This document shows positions 17,930-26,104 of a stretch of DNA of 64,000 bases, one piece after another. The stretch comes from UBA10649 sp963793105. GTDB taxonomy: Bacteria > Actinomycetota > Actinomycetes > S36-B12. The notes under the pieces are model-generated. The model worked only from the letters and a program-made list of their open reading frames with translations, did no database searches and was not told the origin of the DNA. How positions within the stretch are numbered: position 1 is the first letter of the stretch; every line of letters begins with the position of its first letter. The stretch is from assembly GCA_963793105.1 (NCBI GenBank), contig CAWBZB010000006.1:248001-312000 (forward strand). Direction: 5' to 3'. Position numbers and translations under genes: made by a program.

Positions 17930-18371
17930 GTGTCTCGTTCCAGGTCCCTTACCGCGCTCGCCGCCGCGGCCGGCCTCGCCCTGTCCGGGCTGGTGGTCGC
18001 GGCGCCTGCGACCGCCCAGCCCGTGGCAGCAGCCGTCTCCGCCAAGGTCGACAACACCGCCACGCTGACGATCCTCCCCGCCCAGATCCGGCTGATCCCG
18101 GGCGAGTCCGTCACCGTCCGGCTCGAGACCAATCTCACCACCGGCTACAGCTGGTCCTACCGGGTCTCGGGCAAGCGCAAAGCGGTCCGGGTCGTGCAGA
18201 AGAAGGCCGCGGCCCCTGCGCCCGGAGCCCTCATCGGCGCCCCGACGACGACCGACTGGGTCGTCACGGCGAAGAAGACCGGGACCGCAGTCGTGAGGAT
18301 CACGACCACGCCGCCCGGTGGCGGGACCGCTCAGACGGTCGGGCAAGCTCACCGTGATCGTCTCCCGCTAG
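17930..18371 (+). CDS. Secreted chagasin-like (inhibitor I42) protein, frame interrupted near the end
   Basis: A small exported protein with a signal peptide (Ala/Leu-rich, cleavage near AQP at residue 30). It has the chagasin signature NLTTGYSW at about 68-75 and TTTDWVVTAKKTGTAVVRI further on; chagasin-like proteins block papain-type cysteine proteases through these loops. The frame shifts at GGG 18341-18343: removing one G gives the family-like ending TVGKLTVIVSR and a stop at 18369. The span is one base too long, as in neighbouring damaged genes. AAGGAG precedes GTG 17930. A perfect hairpin terminator follows. The inhibitor role is inferred from the family. Confidence 0.8.
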
Positions 18372-18407
18372 AGGAGCACCTCGCCGGTCGACCCGGCGCC
18401 ACCGATG

Positions 18408-18437
18408 AAGGGTCCGTGCCCCAGGGGACGGACCCTT
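18408..18437 (+). terminator. Hairpin terminator after the chagasin-like gene
   Basis: AAGGGTCCGT and ACGGACCCTT, perfect 10-bp arms around a 10-nt loop, 37 bp after the restored stop codon. Confidence 0.75.
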
Positions 18438-18573
18438 CCTCGGTCATGCCGACGACCCCGTGCCCGCAGCTGCGCGTGACTCGTTGACCAGTCCGAGGCG
18501 ATGAGGCGGACTTCTCGGGGCATTTCATCCTTTTGTGGCTTTTACCGCTAGATACGGCGACATTCAGTCATAT

Positions 18574-18583
18574 TGACCGGTCA
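18574..18583. promoter_or_regulatory. TGACCGGTCA motif upstream of the metzincin gene
   Basis: A perfect 10-bp palindrome in a 390-bp stretch without genes (18372-18763) that is AT-rich for this genome. The same palindrome occurs at 23271-23280 upstream of the LuxR-type regulator gene. Related half-sites (TTGACC, GGTCA) cluster around both. A shared regulator is inferred. Confidence 0.5.
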
Positions 18584-18692
18584 TTCTTCTGACCGAGTTT
18601 TGGGACCTTCGACCTCCCACTCCTCCGCATGTTTGCCTCATAGATTCGCATCCATAGGCGTTCCGTCAACCCTCAATATGGTCATTTCTGCT

Positions 18693-18717
18693 ATGTTCGG
18701 TCATATTGACCGAACAT
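18693..18717. promoter_or_regulatory. Perfect 25-bp palindrome, candidate operator of the metzincin gene
   Basis: Arms ATGTTCGGTCA and TGACCGAACAT are exactly complementary around TAT. It ends 46 bp before the protease ATG and contains TTGACC, which could serve as a -35 element. Binding there would block or direct transcription. Its core GGTCA/TGACC matches the motif family upstream of the LuxR-type gene. Confidence 0.6.
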
Positions 18718-18763
18718 GATCGGTCGGGCACACTTTCCTGAGAGAGGGAAAGAGGTGAGGCAG

Positions 18764-19604
18764 ATGACCAGCACGCAGACCACGACAAGGCGCCGGATCT
18801 CGGCTGCCGTTGCCGGTTTCGCCGCCCTCGCCCTCGTCACCAGCCCACTGCCCACCGCCGCCGCCGGCATCGAGACTGACGTCGCCCCGCAGTCCGCTCA
18901 GTTCCTCGCCCCGATCACCTCCAACGCCGCCGCGACTCAGGCCGCCGCCCGCGCGCAGGCCGCCGCCACTCGGGCCGCCGCGCCGCGCGCAGGCCGCCAC
19001 GACGCAGGCCTCCACGGACTACTCCTCGATCTTCGCCGGCGAGCAGCCTGCGCTCGTCAACAGTGGCTGGGCCACCTGCGCCGCCGCCGTCCCGTGGAGC
19101 GTGGACACCGGCTCGCTGAGCAGCGACGAGGCCGCCCGCACGATCGCCAACCTGCAGTGGGCATTCGACCGGTGGACGCAGGCGTCCGGCCTGACCTTCC
19201 AGTTCGCCGGCACCCAGACCTTCACCTACGACGACACCTACTTCAGCCTGACGCCCGCAGGCGGGGCGCCGCAGCCTGGTCGCCACATCTACCTCGCGAT
19301 CGTCTCCGACGCGGACTCCGCGCGGATGGGCGGCGGCACGGTGGGACTGGGCTCCCCGTCCCAGGTGTGGCCCTCGACGAAGGAGATCGTGCAGGGGACG
19401 GCAGTCTTCCGCACCGACCACGTCCGCAAGGCCGGCAACACGGAAGCCAGGAGCCTGTTCATCCACGAGCTCGGGCACGTGCTGGGCCTGGCCCACGCGA
19501 CCGAGGCCGCCAACATCATGTACCCCGTCGTCACCGACAAGACCGAGCTCGGCGCTGGCGACGTCGCCGGTGTGCGGAGCATGGCGAAGGCGTGCGCAGC
19601 ATGA
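18764..19604 (+). CDS. Secreted matrixin-like metalloprotease (metzincin), frame interrupted
   Basis: An exported zinc protease. A signal peptide covers the first about 35 residues. An Ala/Gln-rich linker follows, then a catalytic domain with the zinc motif HELGHVLGLAHA at about 234-245 and the Met-turn NIMYPVV, the two hallmarks of metzincins. No propeptide cysteine switch is visible. The span is one base too long: the frame changes near 18985 in the GC-rich Ala repeat, and removing one base reads RAQAATTQASTDYSS. ATG 18764 has an AGAGG eight bases upstream. A 25-bp palindrome lies in the promoter, and a 16-bp-arm terminator shared with the sortase gene follows. Confidence 0.82.
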
Positions 19605-19640
19605 CCCACTGACTTTCCGACAATTCCCTCCTCGCAAGAA

Positions 19641-19681
19641 TGCTGAGGCCTCCCCGAGATGAAGACGGGGAGGCCTCAGCA
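19641..19681. terminator. Bidirectional terminator between metzincin and sortase genes
   Basis: Perfect 16-bp arms (TGCTGAGGCCTCCCCG and its complement) around a 9-nt loop, centred between two convergent genes. Confidence 0.85.
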
Positions 19682-19730
19682 GTTGTCAGGCGAATGCCCT
19701 GTCTCATCCCGGCTCAGGGATTGTTCGGCG

Positions 19731-20585
19731 CTACTCGGCGCCGCCGAGAAGGACGGGCTCGGAGGACTCCTCGATCGTGGCGGCCTGGGGGGCGCCCACG
19801 GCCACGGGCTCGGGCGATGCGGCACCCGACGCCGCGACGGACGCGCTCCCGCTGGCGGTGGGCGAAGCCGTGGCGACCGGCTCGACGGGGATGGGCTCGA
19901 ACATCGGAACCGCAGTGACGACGACGTTGTCCTGGTAGCCGCCGTTGTTGGGGTCGTAGTAGCCGCCGCAGCTGATCAGCGTCAGGCGCGGCGGTCCGTC
20001 GACGGCGAAGAGCTCCTCGTACGGCAGCCGCTTCTTCAGGATCGACTCTCGCGAGACCACCTCGTACTTCAGGTTCTCCCCCGCCGACGTCTTGACGACC
20101 ACCTTGTCGCCCACATCGAGGTTGCCCAGGAAGTAGAAGACCCCGCGGCCCTGCTCCCGACCATCTCGGTGGGCGACCAGCACGGCCGACCCGCGATCGA
20201 CTCCCGGCGGCACGCCCAGCTCGTACCAGCCGACGTAGCGAATGTCCTCGGGGATCTCGATGGCGTCGTTCTTGTCGAGCCCGACTCGGAACACCTTGGT
20301 GTTCACGTCCAAGGCCGGGATCGACACCCGCACCGGGGCCGCGACCGTGACGGGGTCGGGTTCGACCGTCGGCGACGCCGACGGGCTCGCAGACGTGGTT
20401 GAGGGTGCCGGCGTAGGCGACGGCGCGGCCGAAGCCGGCGGCGAGGAAGCCGGGCGACTGCCGACCGACTCGACCGTCGCCTCTCGCGTGAGCTGGAACT
20501 GAGTCAGGCCCAGGAGGATAACGCTCGCGACGATCACGCCGATGCTCGTCCAGAACACCACGAGGGCGGGACGAGGCTTGCTCAC
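19731..20585 (-). CDS. Class F-type sortase
   Basis: A 284-residue membrane-anchored transpeptidase. One N-terminal membrane helix (about 8-28) is followed by a Pro/Ser/Thr-rich linker (45-75) and a sortase domain (about 80-220) with His139 in VLVAHRDG and Cys206 in LTLISCGGYYDPN. Where many class F enzymes read YRDN the sequence has YQDN, so the usual Arg position is uncertain. An unusual 60-residue Ala/Ser/Pro-rich tail follows the catalytic domain. Sortases cleave a C-terminal sorting signal and attach the protein to the cell wall. A surface-protein gene with a C-terminal membrane tail lies directly upstream on the same strand. GTG start at 20585. Confidence 0.85.
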   Translation of the reverse strand: MSKPRPALVVFWTSIGVIVASVILLGLTQFQLTREATVESVGSRPASSPPASAAPSPTPAPSTTSASPSASPTVEPDPVTVAAPVRVSIPALDVNTKVFRVGLDKNDAIEIPEDIRYVGWYELGVPPGVDRGSAVLVAHRDGREQGRGVFYFLGNLDVGDKVVVKTSAGENLKYEVVSRESILKKRLPYEELFAVDGPPRLTLISCGGYYDPNNGGYQDNVVVTAVPMFEPIPVEPVATASPTASGSASVAASGAASPEPVAVGAPQAATIEESSEPVLLGGAE

Positions 20586-20656
20586 GAGCAGATCCTAACG
20601 TCGAAGTGGATGTCGGTTGGACGCGCAAGCGCCCGCGCCCGTTTCCTGGAGACGAC

Positions 20657-20688
20657 GAGGACCCTGGCCGTTTCCGGCCAGGGTCCTC
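20657..20688 (-). terminator. Terminator after the anchored surface-protein gene
   Basis: GAGGACCCTGGCC and GGCCAGGGTCCTC, perfect 13-bp arms with loop GTTTCC, 43 bp beyond the gene's stop and 72 bp before the sortase start. Confidence 0.8.
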
Positions 20689-20730
20689 ACGTGCCGATCA
20701 GATCGGCGTGTCGCTTTCCGCTACTCGAAT

Positions 20731-21957
20731 CTACTTACGCGATCCGAGGATCTGCATTCCGGCGCCTGCTGCACCGAGGGCACCCACGACGATCATCGCC
20801 AGGGCCCACATCGGCAGGCCAGGAGCCTGGGAGCCGCCGCCGGCCGGAACCGCACCGGGAACCGTGGCCGTCTGCGGGGCGCCAACCTTGCCGGCCACAC
20901 CGCCGTCGACCTTCGCCGGCTTCGGGGCCTTCACCGTGGCCGGCTTCGGCTTCGCCGGCACCACAACCTCAGGCACGGTGGCGGGGAGCACGACAGCGGG
21001 CTCGACGACGGTCTCGACGACGGTGCTCGTCAACCGGCACCTGCAGGGTGTCGTTCGTTGTCGGCGGGTTCGGCGGCGATTCGTGCGCGCTTCGGCGGGC
21101 TCGGCCCGGCGTTGCCGGCCCGAGCGTTACGATCGCGTCGTTGACGCAGATCGCTCGCCAGCAGTCGCACCGTTCGTTGGCCATGACCGCTGACCCGCGT
21201 GCACCCGGGGTGCTGCCGCCTTCACCAGCATCGAACGGCCGGCATCGCGGGCCTTCGCTGACGTCGACCGACCACGTTCAGCTCGAGCCATTGCCGGTCA
21301 TCGACCCGTCGCGGATCCGTCACGCTGGCAGTCGCGAAGTCAGTGCCCTCGGCACACTCGGATCCAGTCGCTGCACTATCGTCGCCAGGCGAACGGACCG
21401 TTGGTACCCCAGCTCAGGGAGTTGCCGTCACCAGCCGACGCCGTCAGCGTGCCCGCATTGGACTCATCCAACGTGCGCGAGTCGCCTCCGGAACACCGGT
21501 TCCGTACTCGCCACACCTTCACGACGTCCACGATGAAGTCAGGCTCTTCGGGTGCATAGCAGAAGGTGATCGTCGACAAGTCGTACTTGCCGTCATCCCC
21601 GCTCATCCAATTGCCAGACGTGCCGGACCCAACGTTGGTCTTGGCTTGTCCCTCCCCGGCATGGAGCCACACCGACTCGGCCCCCGGAGCCGACGTCCAC
21701 GTGCCCGACCCACCAGTCGCGTAGGTAACGGTCGCGCTGCGAGTGCCGTCCGAAGCTGAACGTGTCCTGCCACGACAATGCGCAGAGAGGTGGACGCCCG
21801 CACCGCACGTCGCCTCCGGACTGTTGCCACCGGGGTCAGCCGAGGCGGGGCTGGCGAGCACTACGCCGACGAGGCCGGCGAACATCATGGTGAGTGAGGC
21901 GAGGAGGGCCAGGAACTTGCCCGAGCCTCGAGCCTTCGTGGATTCGGTTCGAATCAT
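20731..21957 (-). CDS. Secreted, C-terminally anchored surface protein, several frame changes
   Basis: Best read as one gene. From ATG 21957 it has a signal peptide ending near SPASADPGG, then a polar region with YDLSTITFCYAPEE. Frame breaks near 21387, 21270 and 21032 each behave as one extra base, and together restore a multiple of three (409 codons). Joined segments read TNGPFA-GDDSAATGSECAEG, LELNVV-VDVSEGPR and LQVPV-TSTVVETVVE. The end is Pro/Val/Lys-rich, then one membrane helix and a basic tail (LGSRK), like a sortase substrate but without LPxTG (APGLPMWA instead). It lies upstream of the sortase gene. No domain family is assigned. A fourth break near 21100 cannot be excluded. Confidence 0.6.
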
Positions 21958-22080
21958 GGAGTGCCCCCAAAAGGGAATAGACGGATTGCGACTCATCCAG
22001 GGTGGGGGGTGGGGCCGAGCGCAATCAATCGCAATTCGGTCAATTGCCCATTAGCAGCGATCAATGACCGGACAACGCGA

Positions 22081-22106
22081 CAGCCCGCCGGAAAACCGGC
22101 GGGCTG
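22081..22106 (-). terminator. Terminator after the LuxR-type gene
   Basis: CAGCCCGCCGG and CCGGCGGGCTG, perfect 11-bp arms around AAAA, 20 bp beyond the regulator's stop codon. Confidence 0.85.
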
Positions 22107-22126
22107 CCCCTGGGAAAGCGACGAAA

Positions 22127-23023
22127 TCAGCCGACGTTGGCGTCCAGCATGCCCCGCATGCCCGCCAGTCGGACCGCCTCGCGGCGCCCTCCGACGCCGA
22201 AGTAGCGGTAGATCGCCATGGTCTCCTGGCGCACGGTGGACTCGCTGAAGCCGACGCGCTTGGAGATCTGGGAGTTGGTGAGACCTTTGGCCATCAGGCT
22301 GAGGATGCGCAGCTGGCGGTCGCTCAGGGATCCGGGCGTGGACTTGCGCGAGGACGGAGTCGCGGTCTCCGCGCCGCCGTTGCCCTCGACGAGGGACAGG
22401 CTCGTGACCGGGAAGCCGCCGTTGCGGTCATCCCGCTCGAGGTTCTGGACGGCCCGATCCGTGCCCGGCGCGACGCTCGTCAGCAGGGACAGGTAGAGGG
22501 CGAGCACGGCACTGACACCCGTCACATCAGCGCGCAGCGTGTCGTCGTTCGGCGGTTCGGTGAACGTGAGCTGCACCGCGCCGACTCGCTGGCTCGGCAG
22601 GCTCAACGGCCACACAGCCATTGGCTCGTAAGGGGTTTCGGCGTTCCCGATCCATGGGTAGCGCTCCTGGACCTCGTCGCTGGAGCCGAGGATGACGGGC
22701 TCGCCGCTGCGCACCGCATCGCTCATGGGCGAGGAGTCCCACAGGGACAGCGTCTTGTAGGCCTCGAGCGCCGTGGGGGACATCCCGAAGGCGCCGACCG
22801 CGTGCAGGGAGCCGTCGGCACCGAACAGGCTGATCACGGCGGCGCGCGGGGTGTGGGCGTTCAGCAGGTTCAGCACCAGGTGCTGGCAGATCTGGTCGCA
22901 GGTGGGTCGCGTCATGAGGAACCGGACGATGTCGAGCATCGCCCGGGAGTTCATGACGTCGTCACGGCGTCGGGTGTAGCGCGGAGGGGCATCGTCCTGG
23001 GGTGCCGCGCGGCGGTCGTCCAT
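22127..23023 (-). CDS. GAF-like / LuxR-type transcriptional regulator
   Basis: 298 residues. The N-terminal about 25-200 resemble a GAF sensor fold (AAVISLFGADGSLHAVGAFG, then the WPLSLPSQRVGAVQLTF core strands). The C-terminal about 230-290 are a LuxR helix-turn-helix (LSDRQLRILSLMAKGLTNSQ). There is no receiver domain, so it probably senses a ligand or redox state rather than phosphorylation. The start at 23023 is the first in frame; ATG 22955 (MNSRAML) is an alternative. A 411-bp upstream region rich in TGACC/GGTCA motifs, shared with the metzincin promoter, suggests it regulates itself and nearby surface genes; that is inference. Confidence 0.82.
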   Translation of the reverse strand: MDDRRAAPQDDAPPRYTRRRDDVMNSRAMLDIVRFLMTRPTCDQICQHLVLNLLNAHTPRAAVISLFGADGSLHAVGAFGMSPTALEAYKTLSLWDSSPMSDAVRSGEPVILGSSDEVQERYPWIGNAETPYEPMAVWPLSLPSQRVGAVQLTFTEPPNDDTLRADVTGVSAVLALYLSLLTSVAPGTDRAVQNLERDDRNGGFPVTSLSLVEGNGGAETATPSSRKSTPGSLSDRQLRILSLMAKGLTNSQISKRVGFSESTVRQETMAIYRYFGVGGRREAVRLAGMRGMLDANVG

Positions 23024-23434
23024 CTCGTGCCTCCTCCCTGGTGCGGTCTCGTACGCCTTCTCGATTCACGGCCCCTCGGCTGCGGTCCGTGCCGTCGTTC
23101 CGTGCCGTGCTTCCGTGCTGTCGGATGACCGGGTGGCCACCTTTTCGTCCTGACCAGTCAAATGACTTCCCAGTCAATTTGTCGGCCGATCTTGGTGCTC
23201 AAATCAGTCTTTTCCTCTTGGCGCACGCTCAGCATGACATATGACCGATTGACCAGTCAAGTCAGATTCTTGACCGGTCATTTGACCGTCTCCTCACGAA
23301 ATAGCCTCGGTCAGTACGGCGACGGGATTGTGACCCCCAGAATCCCCGACCCAGGCGTGCGGGCACCCCGTCCACTGTCCTGGACTCCAGGGCACGTTCC
23401 CGCCCCCTGGCGGCCTCCGCGTTAGCCTGAGCGG
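23024..23434. promoter_or_regulatory. Intergenic control region with clustered TGACC/GGTCA motifs
   Basis: 411 bp without a gene between the divergent LuxR-type gene and the oxidoreductase gene. Motifs: TGACCAGTCA at 23151-23160, TTGACCAGTCAA at 23249-23260, TGACCGGTCA at 23271-23280, plus an AGTCAA near 23172 and a TTGACCG at 23282. The stretch is AT-richer than its surroundings. The same perfect palindrome is upstream of the metzincin gene. Confidence 0.6.
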
Positions 23435-24394
23435 ATGAAGGCCGCCGTCCACACGCGCTACGGACCGCCGAGCGTGGTGACCGTGACGGACGCCCCGATC
23501 CCGGTGCCGGCCCCCGGCCAACTGCTGATCAGGGTGCGGGCCACCACCGTCAACCGCACCGACTCCGGCTTCCGCAAGGGCACGCCCGCGATCGTGCGGC
23601 TGTTCGCCGGTTTCCCCCATCCCCGGAACCCGATCCTGGGCTGCGAGTACGCGGGCGAGGTGGCGAAGCTGGGCGAGGGCACGACCGGGTTCGCGGTCGG
23701 CGACCCCGTAGTCGGGTACAACGACGCCCATTTCGGCGGCCACGCTGAGTACGTCGTGACGACCAGCCGGGGCACCGTCATCCACAAGCCGACGACACTT
23801 GATTTCGCGCACGCCGCGGCGCTGCTCGAGGGTGCGCACTACTCGCTGTTCTACATCCGGGCCTCGGGCGTCGGCGCGGGGTCGCGGGTGCTCGTCAACG
23901 GCGGCACCGGCGCCATCGGCTCGGCGGCCGTCCAGATCCTCGCCTCAATGGGGGCTGACGTCACCGCGGTGTGCCGCACCGAGCACCTCGACCTGGTCCG
24001 CTCGCTCGGCGCCGCACAGGCGATCAGCTACGAGACCGACGACTTCACCATGCGGGACGAGAAGTTCGATCTCGTCTTCGACGCGGTCGGCAAGCGCACC
24101 TTCCGGCAGTGCCGGCGAGTGCTCACTCCCACCGGCAGCTACGCCTCGACCGAGCTGGGACCCAAGGCCCAGAATCCTGCGCTCGCCCTCACCACTCGAT
24201 GGTCCAAGGGCCAACGCATGCTCTTCCCCCTCCCCAGCACCCGGCAGGCCGACGCCGAATACCTGGGCAACCTCGCCGAGTCAGGTCAATTCACCCCCCT
24301 CGTCGACCGGTCCTACCCGCTCGCTGACATTCGCGAGGCCTACGAGTATGTGGAGACCGGCCAGAAGGTCGGCAACGTCGTTGTCCTGACGTAG
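23435..24394 (+). CDS. NAD(P)-dependent zinc-free alcohol dehydrogenase/quinone oxidoreductase-like
   Basis: A 319-residue medium-chain reductase. The N-terminal GroES-like part reads GPPSVVTVTDAPIPVPAPGQ and NPILGCEYAGEV. The Rossmann fold begins VLVNGGTGAIGSAAVQIL, the glycine-rich NAD(P) site. The catalytic zinc cysteines of alcohol dehydrogenases are absent, so it belongs with NADPH:quinone reductase-like enzymes that reduce quinones or enones. Substrate unknown. It is divergent from the LuxR-type gene and may fall under the same control region. The ATG at 23435 follows the family start (MKAAVHTRYG). Confidence 0.88.
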   Translation: MKAAVHTRYGPPSVVTVTDAPIPVPAPGQLLIRVRATTVNRTDSGFRKGTPAIVRLFAGFPHPRNPILGCEYAGEVAKLGEGTTGFAVGDPVVGYNDAHFGGHAEYVVTTSRGTVIHKPTTLDFAHAAALLEGAHYSLFYIRASGVGAGSRVLVNGGTGAIGSAAVQILASMGADVTAVCRTEHLDLVRSLGAAQAISYETDDFTMRDEKFDLVFDAVGKRTFRQCRRVLTPTGSYASTELGPKAQNPALALTTRWSKGQRMLFPLPSTRQADAEYLGNLAESGQFTPLVDRSYPLADIREAYEYVETGQKVGNVVVLT

Positions 24395-24492
24395 GGCCAG
24401 ATTCCGCGAGCCATGGTGGACGCCGCCTACCCGCATGTTTGCTAATCTGATACCCCACCTCTGACCTAGTCCATCGATCACGTGAGGGCCCC

Positions 24493-25078
24493 ATGAAGCG
24501 CGTCGTCCTTGTCACCGCTGCGGTGCTTGATCGCCGGATTGGTCGGCGCGACTCCCGCCGAGGCCCGCAGCTGCCCGTCCCCGAACGTCGGAGGCCCCAC
24601 GGTCGCCAACGTCAACGTGAAGAACAGGACCGTCCCGGTCAAGTCCGTCACCTTCCGCAATGGCGGAACGCTGCTTCCCCCGGCCACCAACAAGGCAGCC
24701 GGCATCTCGAAGCGCAACCGCCCGCTCAAGGCGAAGAGCGGGACGACGATCATCACCTGGCACGTGCGGTACGGACAGGGGTGCAACGGCACCCTCAACC
24801 CGATCCTCAAGATGCCGATCGGCAGCACCTTCACGGTGGCGGAGGTCGGCAAGCCGGCCAAGACGTACCGGATCACGAAGAACGTCACAGTCCCCAAGAG
24901 CGGTCTGAAGTCGTCGTGGTTCCGCAAGAACGGCCCACGTCGACTGGTCATGCTCACCTGCGCCGACCTCGCCGGCGGGGTCTTCCGCAAGACACAGGCC
25001 GTCATCGCCGCCCCCGTCAAGGACAAGCCCGCTCCCGTGGTCCCGACCCCGACGCCCGAGCCGGTCGCACCGGCGTAG
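24493..25078 (+). CDS. Secreted sortase-fold (class F-like) protein, frame interrupted in the signal peptide
   Basis: An exported protein of about 194 residues. The signal peptide is split by one extra base at TT 24527-24528; removing a T gives MKRVVLVTAAVLIAGLVGAT and cleavage near AEA. The mature part reads like a class F sortase: strand-rich, with His in ITWHVRYGQG, YRITKNVTV, WFRKNGPRRL and Cys in LVMLTCADLAGG. Both putative catalytic residues are present, but it lacks a membrane anchor and ends with a Pro/Thr tail. It may act as a soluble sortase-like enzyme or be a divergent paralogue of the sortase at 19.7 kb. The span is one base too long. Confidence 0.72.
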
Positions 25079-25349
25079 GGGTCGCCCGGTCCGGCTCCGG
25101 GAGGTGCCTTCGGCATGGCGAGCAAGGATGTCTGCCGAAGCGCTGTCGCCCGTCTTGACGAAGCGACGCCCGGACACCGTGGTCTTGCCCGCATAGCGAG
25201 GGGTACGACGTCCGTGCGCCGCTACCCCTTCGACCGGGGTCCGGCGACCATCCACGGGACCGACCGCCACAGCGACGCCTACACGCACGTCGGCGGCAGA
25301 GCATGAGCCCACGAGGTACTCCGGACTCCCGACTCCACACCCAAGCACG
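25079..25349. other. Gene-free stretch after the sortase-fold gene
   Basis: No convincing coding region. CTTCGGCA (25108-25115) and TGCCGAAG (25133-25140) form an 8-bp stem with a 17-nt loop that could terminate the upstream gene. The remainder presumably carries the promoter of the VIT-like gene. Confidence 0.5.
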
Positions 25350-26057
25350 ATGGGCATGATCCCCTTCGCTGGCCTGCGCCGTCGATTGAGGGACTCGCTT
25401 CGGGGCGCCATCGGCGACATCGCCTTCGGCTTCACCGACGGCGCCGTGTCCGTGGCCGGGCTCGTCTTCGGTGTGGCCGCCGGCACGAGCGACAGCAGCA
25501 TCGTGGTCCTCGCCGGCACAACCGGTGCCGTCGCCGCGGCCGTGTCCATGATGGCCGGGCGCTACCTGGACATCCAGTCGGTCACCCAGGAGGAGCGCGC
25601 GAGCCTCGCCACTGTCCACCGACGCGTGCGCGCCGACCCCGAGCCCTACCTTCGGGAGGCCGAGGCCCGACTGCGGTCTGGCGGCATGGACGCCCACGCC
25701 ACCGCGTTCGTCATCGACTCCTACCGTGCGAACCCGGACGCGCTTGTCGACCATGTGATGGCCTACGACGTCGGATACCGGGGACCCGGTGGGCCGGCCC
25801 CGTGGGCGCACGCGGTGTGGATGTTCTTCGCCGTCCTGACCGCGGGCTGCATCCCGGTCATTCCTTTCGCCCTGCTCGACATCGACACGGCCCGCGTCGT
25901 CTCCCTCGTCATCACCGGGATCCTCATGGCCACCCTCGGGATCATCCGCGGCCGACTCGGCGGCATCAACGTGTGGTGGGCTGCGGCGCAGACCATGGCG
26001 ATCGCTGGCGCAGCAGCCCTGGTCGGCGTGCTGATCGGCAGTCTCGTCTCGGGCTGA
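25350..26057 (+). CDS. VIT1/CCC1-like membrane protein, short form
   Basis: 235 residues. The N-terminal segment IGDIAFGFTDGAVSVAGLVFG matches the first helix and DG motif of VIT/CCC1 iron-manganese transporters. MMAGRYLDIQSVTQEE corresponds to the membrane-edge and cytoplasmic part, followed by a helical cytoplasmic region and three C-terminal membrane segments. Length is normal for bacterial stand-alone members. It lacks the ferritin-like domain present in the VIT protein at 3.6 kb. Role inferred: metal transport. A start at ATG 25356 is equally possible. No metal-regulatory box was recognised upstream. Confidence 0.78.
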   Translation: MGMIPFAGLRRRLRDSLRGAIGDIAFGFTDGAVSVAGLVFGVAAGTSDSSIVVLAGTTGAVAAAVSMMAGRYLDIQSVTQEERASLATVHRRVRADPEPYLREAEARLRSGGMDAHATAFVIDSYRANPDALVDHVMAYDVGYRGPGGPAPWAHAVWMFFAVLTAGCIPVIPFALLDIDTARVVSLVITGILMATLGIIRGRLGGINVWWAAAQTMAIAGAAALVGVLIGSLVSG

Positions 26058-26104
26058 CCGCCGAGTCCGCCGCCGCCCGCGAGCCATGGCGCCCCGCCCG
26101 GGCA

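Noticed and set aside
19731..20585. Sortase called inactive because of Gln in place of Arg (YQDN)
   Set aside because: Other residues vary at this position as far as I can recall, and the catalytic Arg may lie elsewhere; sequence alone is not enough.
20610..21536. Plus-strand frame opposite the anchored surface protein
   Set aside because: Arg-rich shadow composition; the minus strand gives a signal peptide and membrane tail once the extra bases are removed.
22064..23128. Long plus-strand frame opposite the LuxR-type gene
   Set aside because: Shadow of the regulator: the minus-strand product has clear GAF-like and LuxR domains, the plus-strand one has none.
25115..25306. 63-codon frame between the sortase-fold and VIT-like genes
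   Set aside because: No ribosome-binding site, no family similarity, Arg-rich composition.
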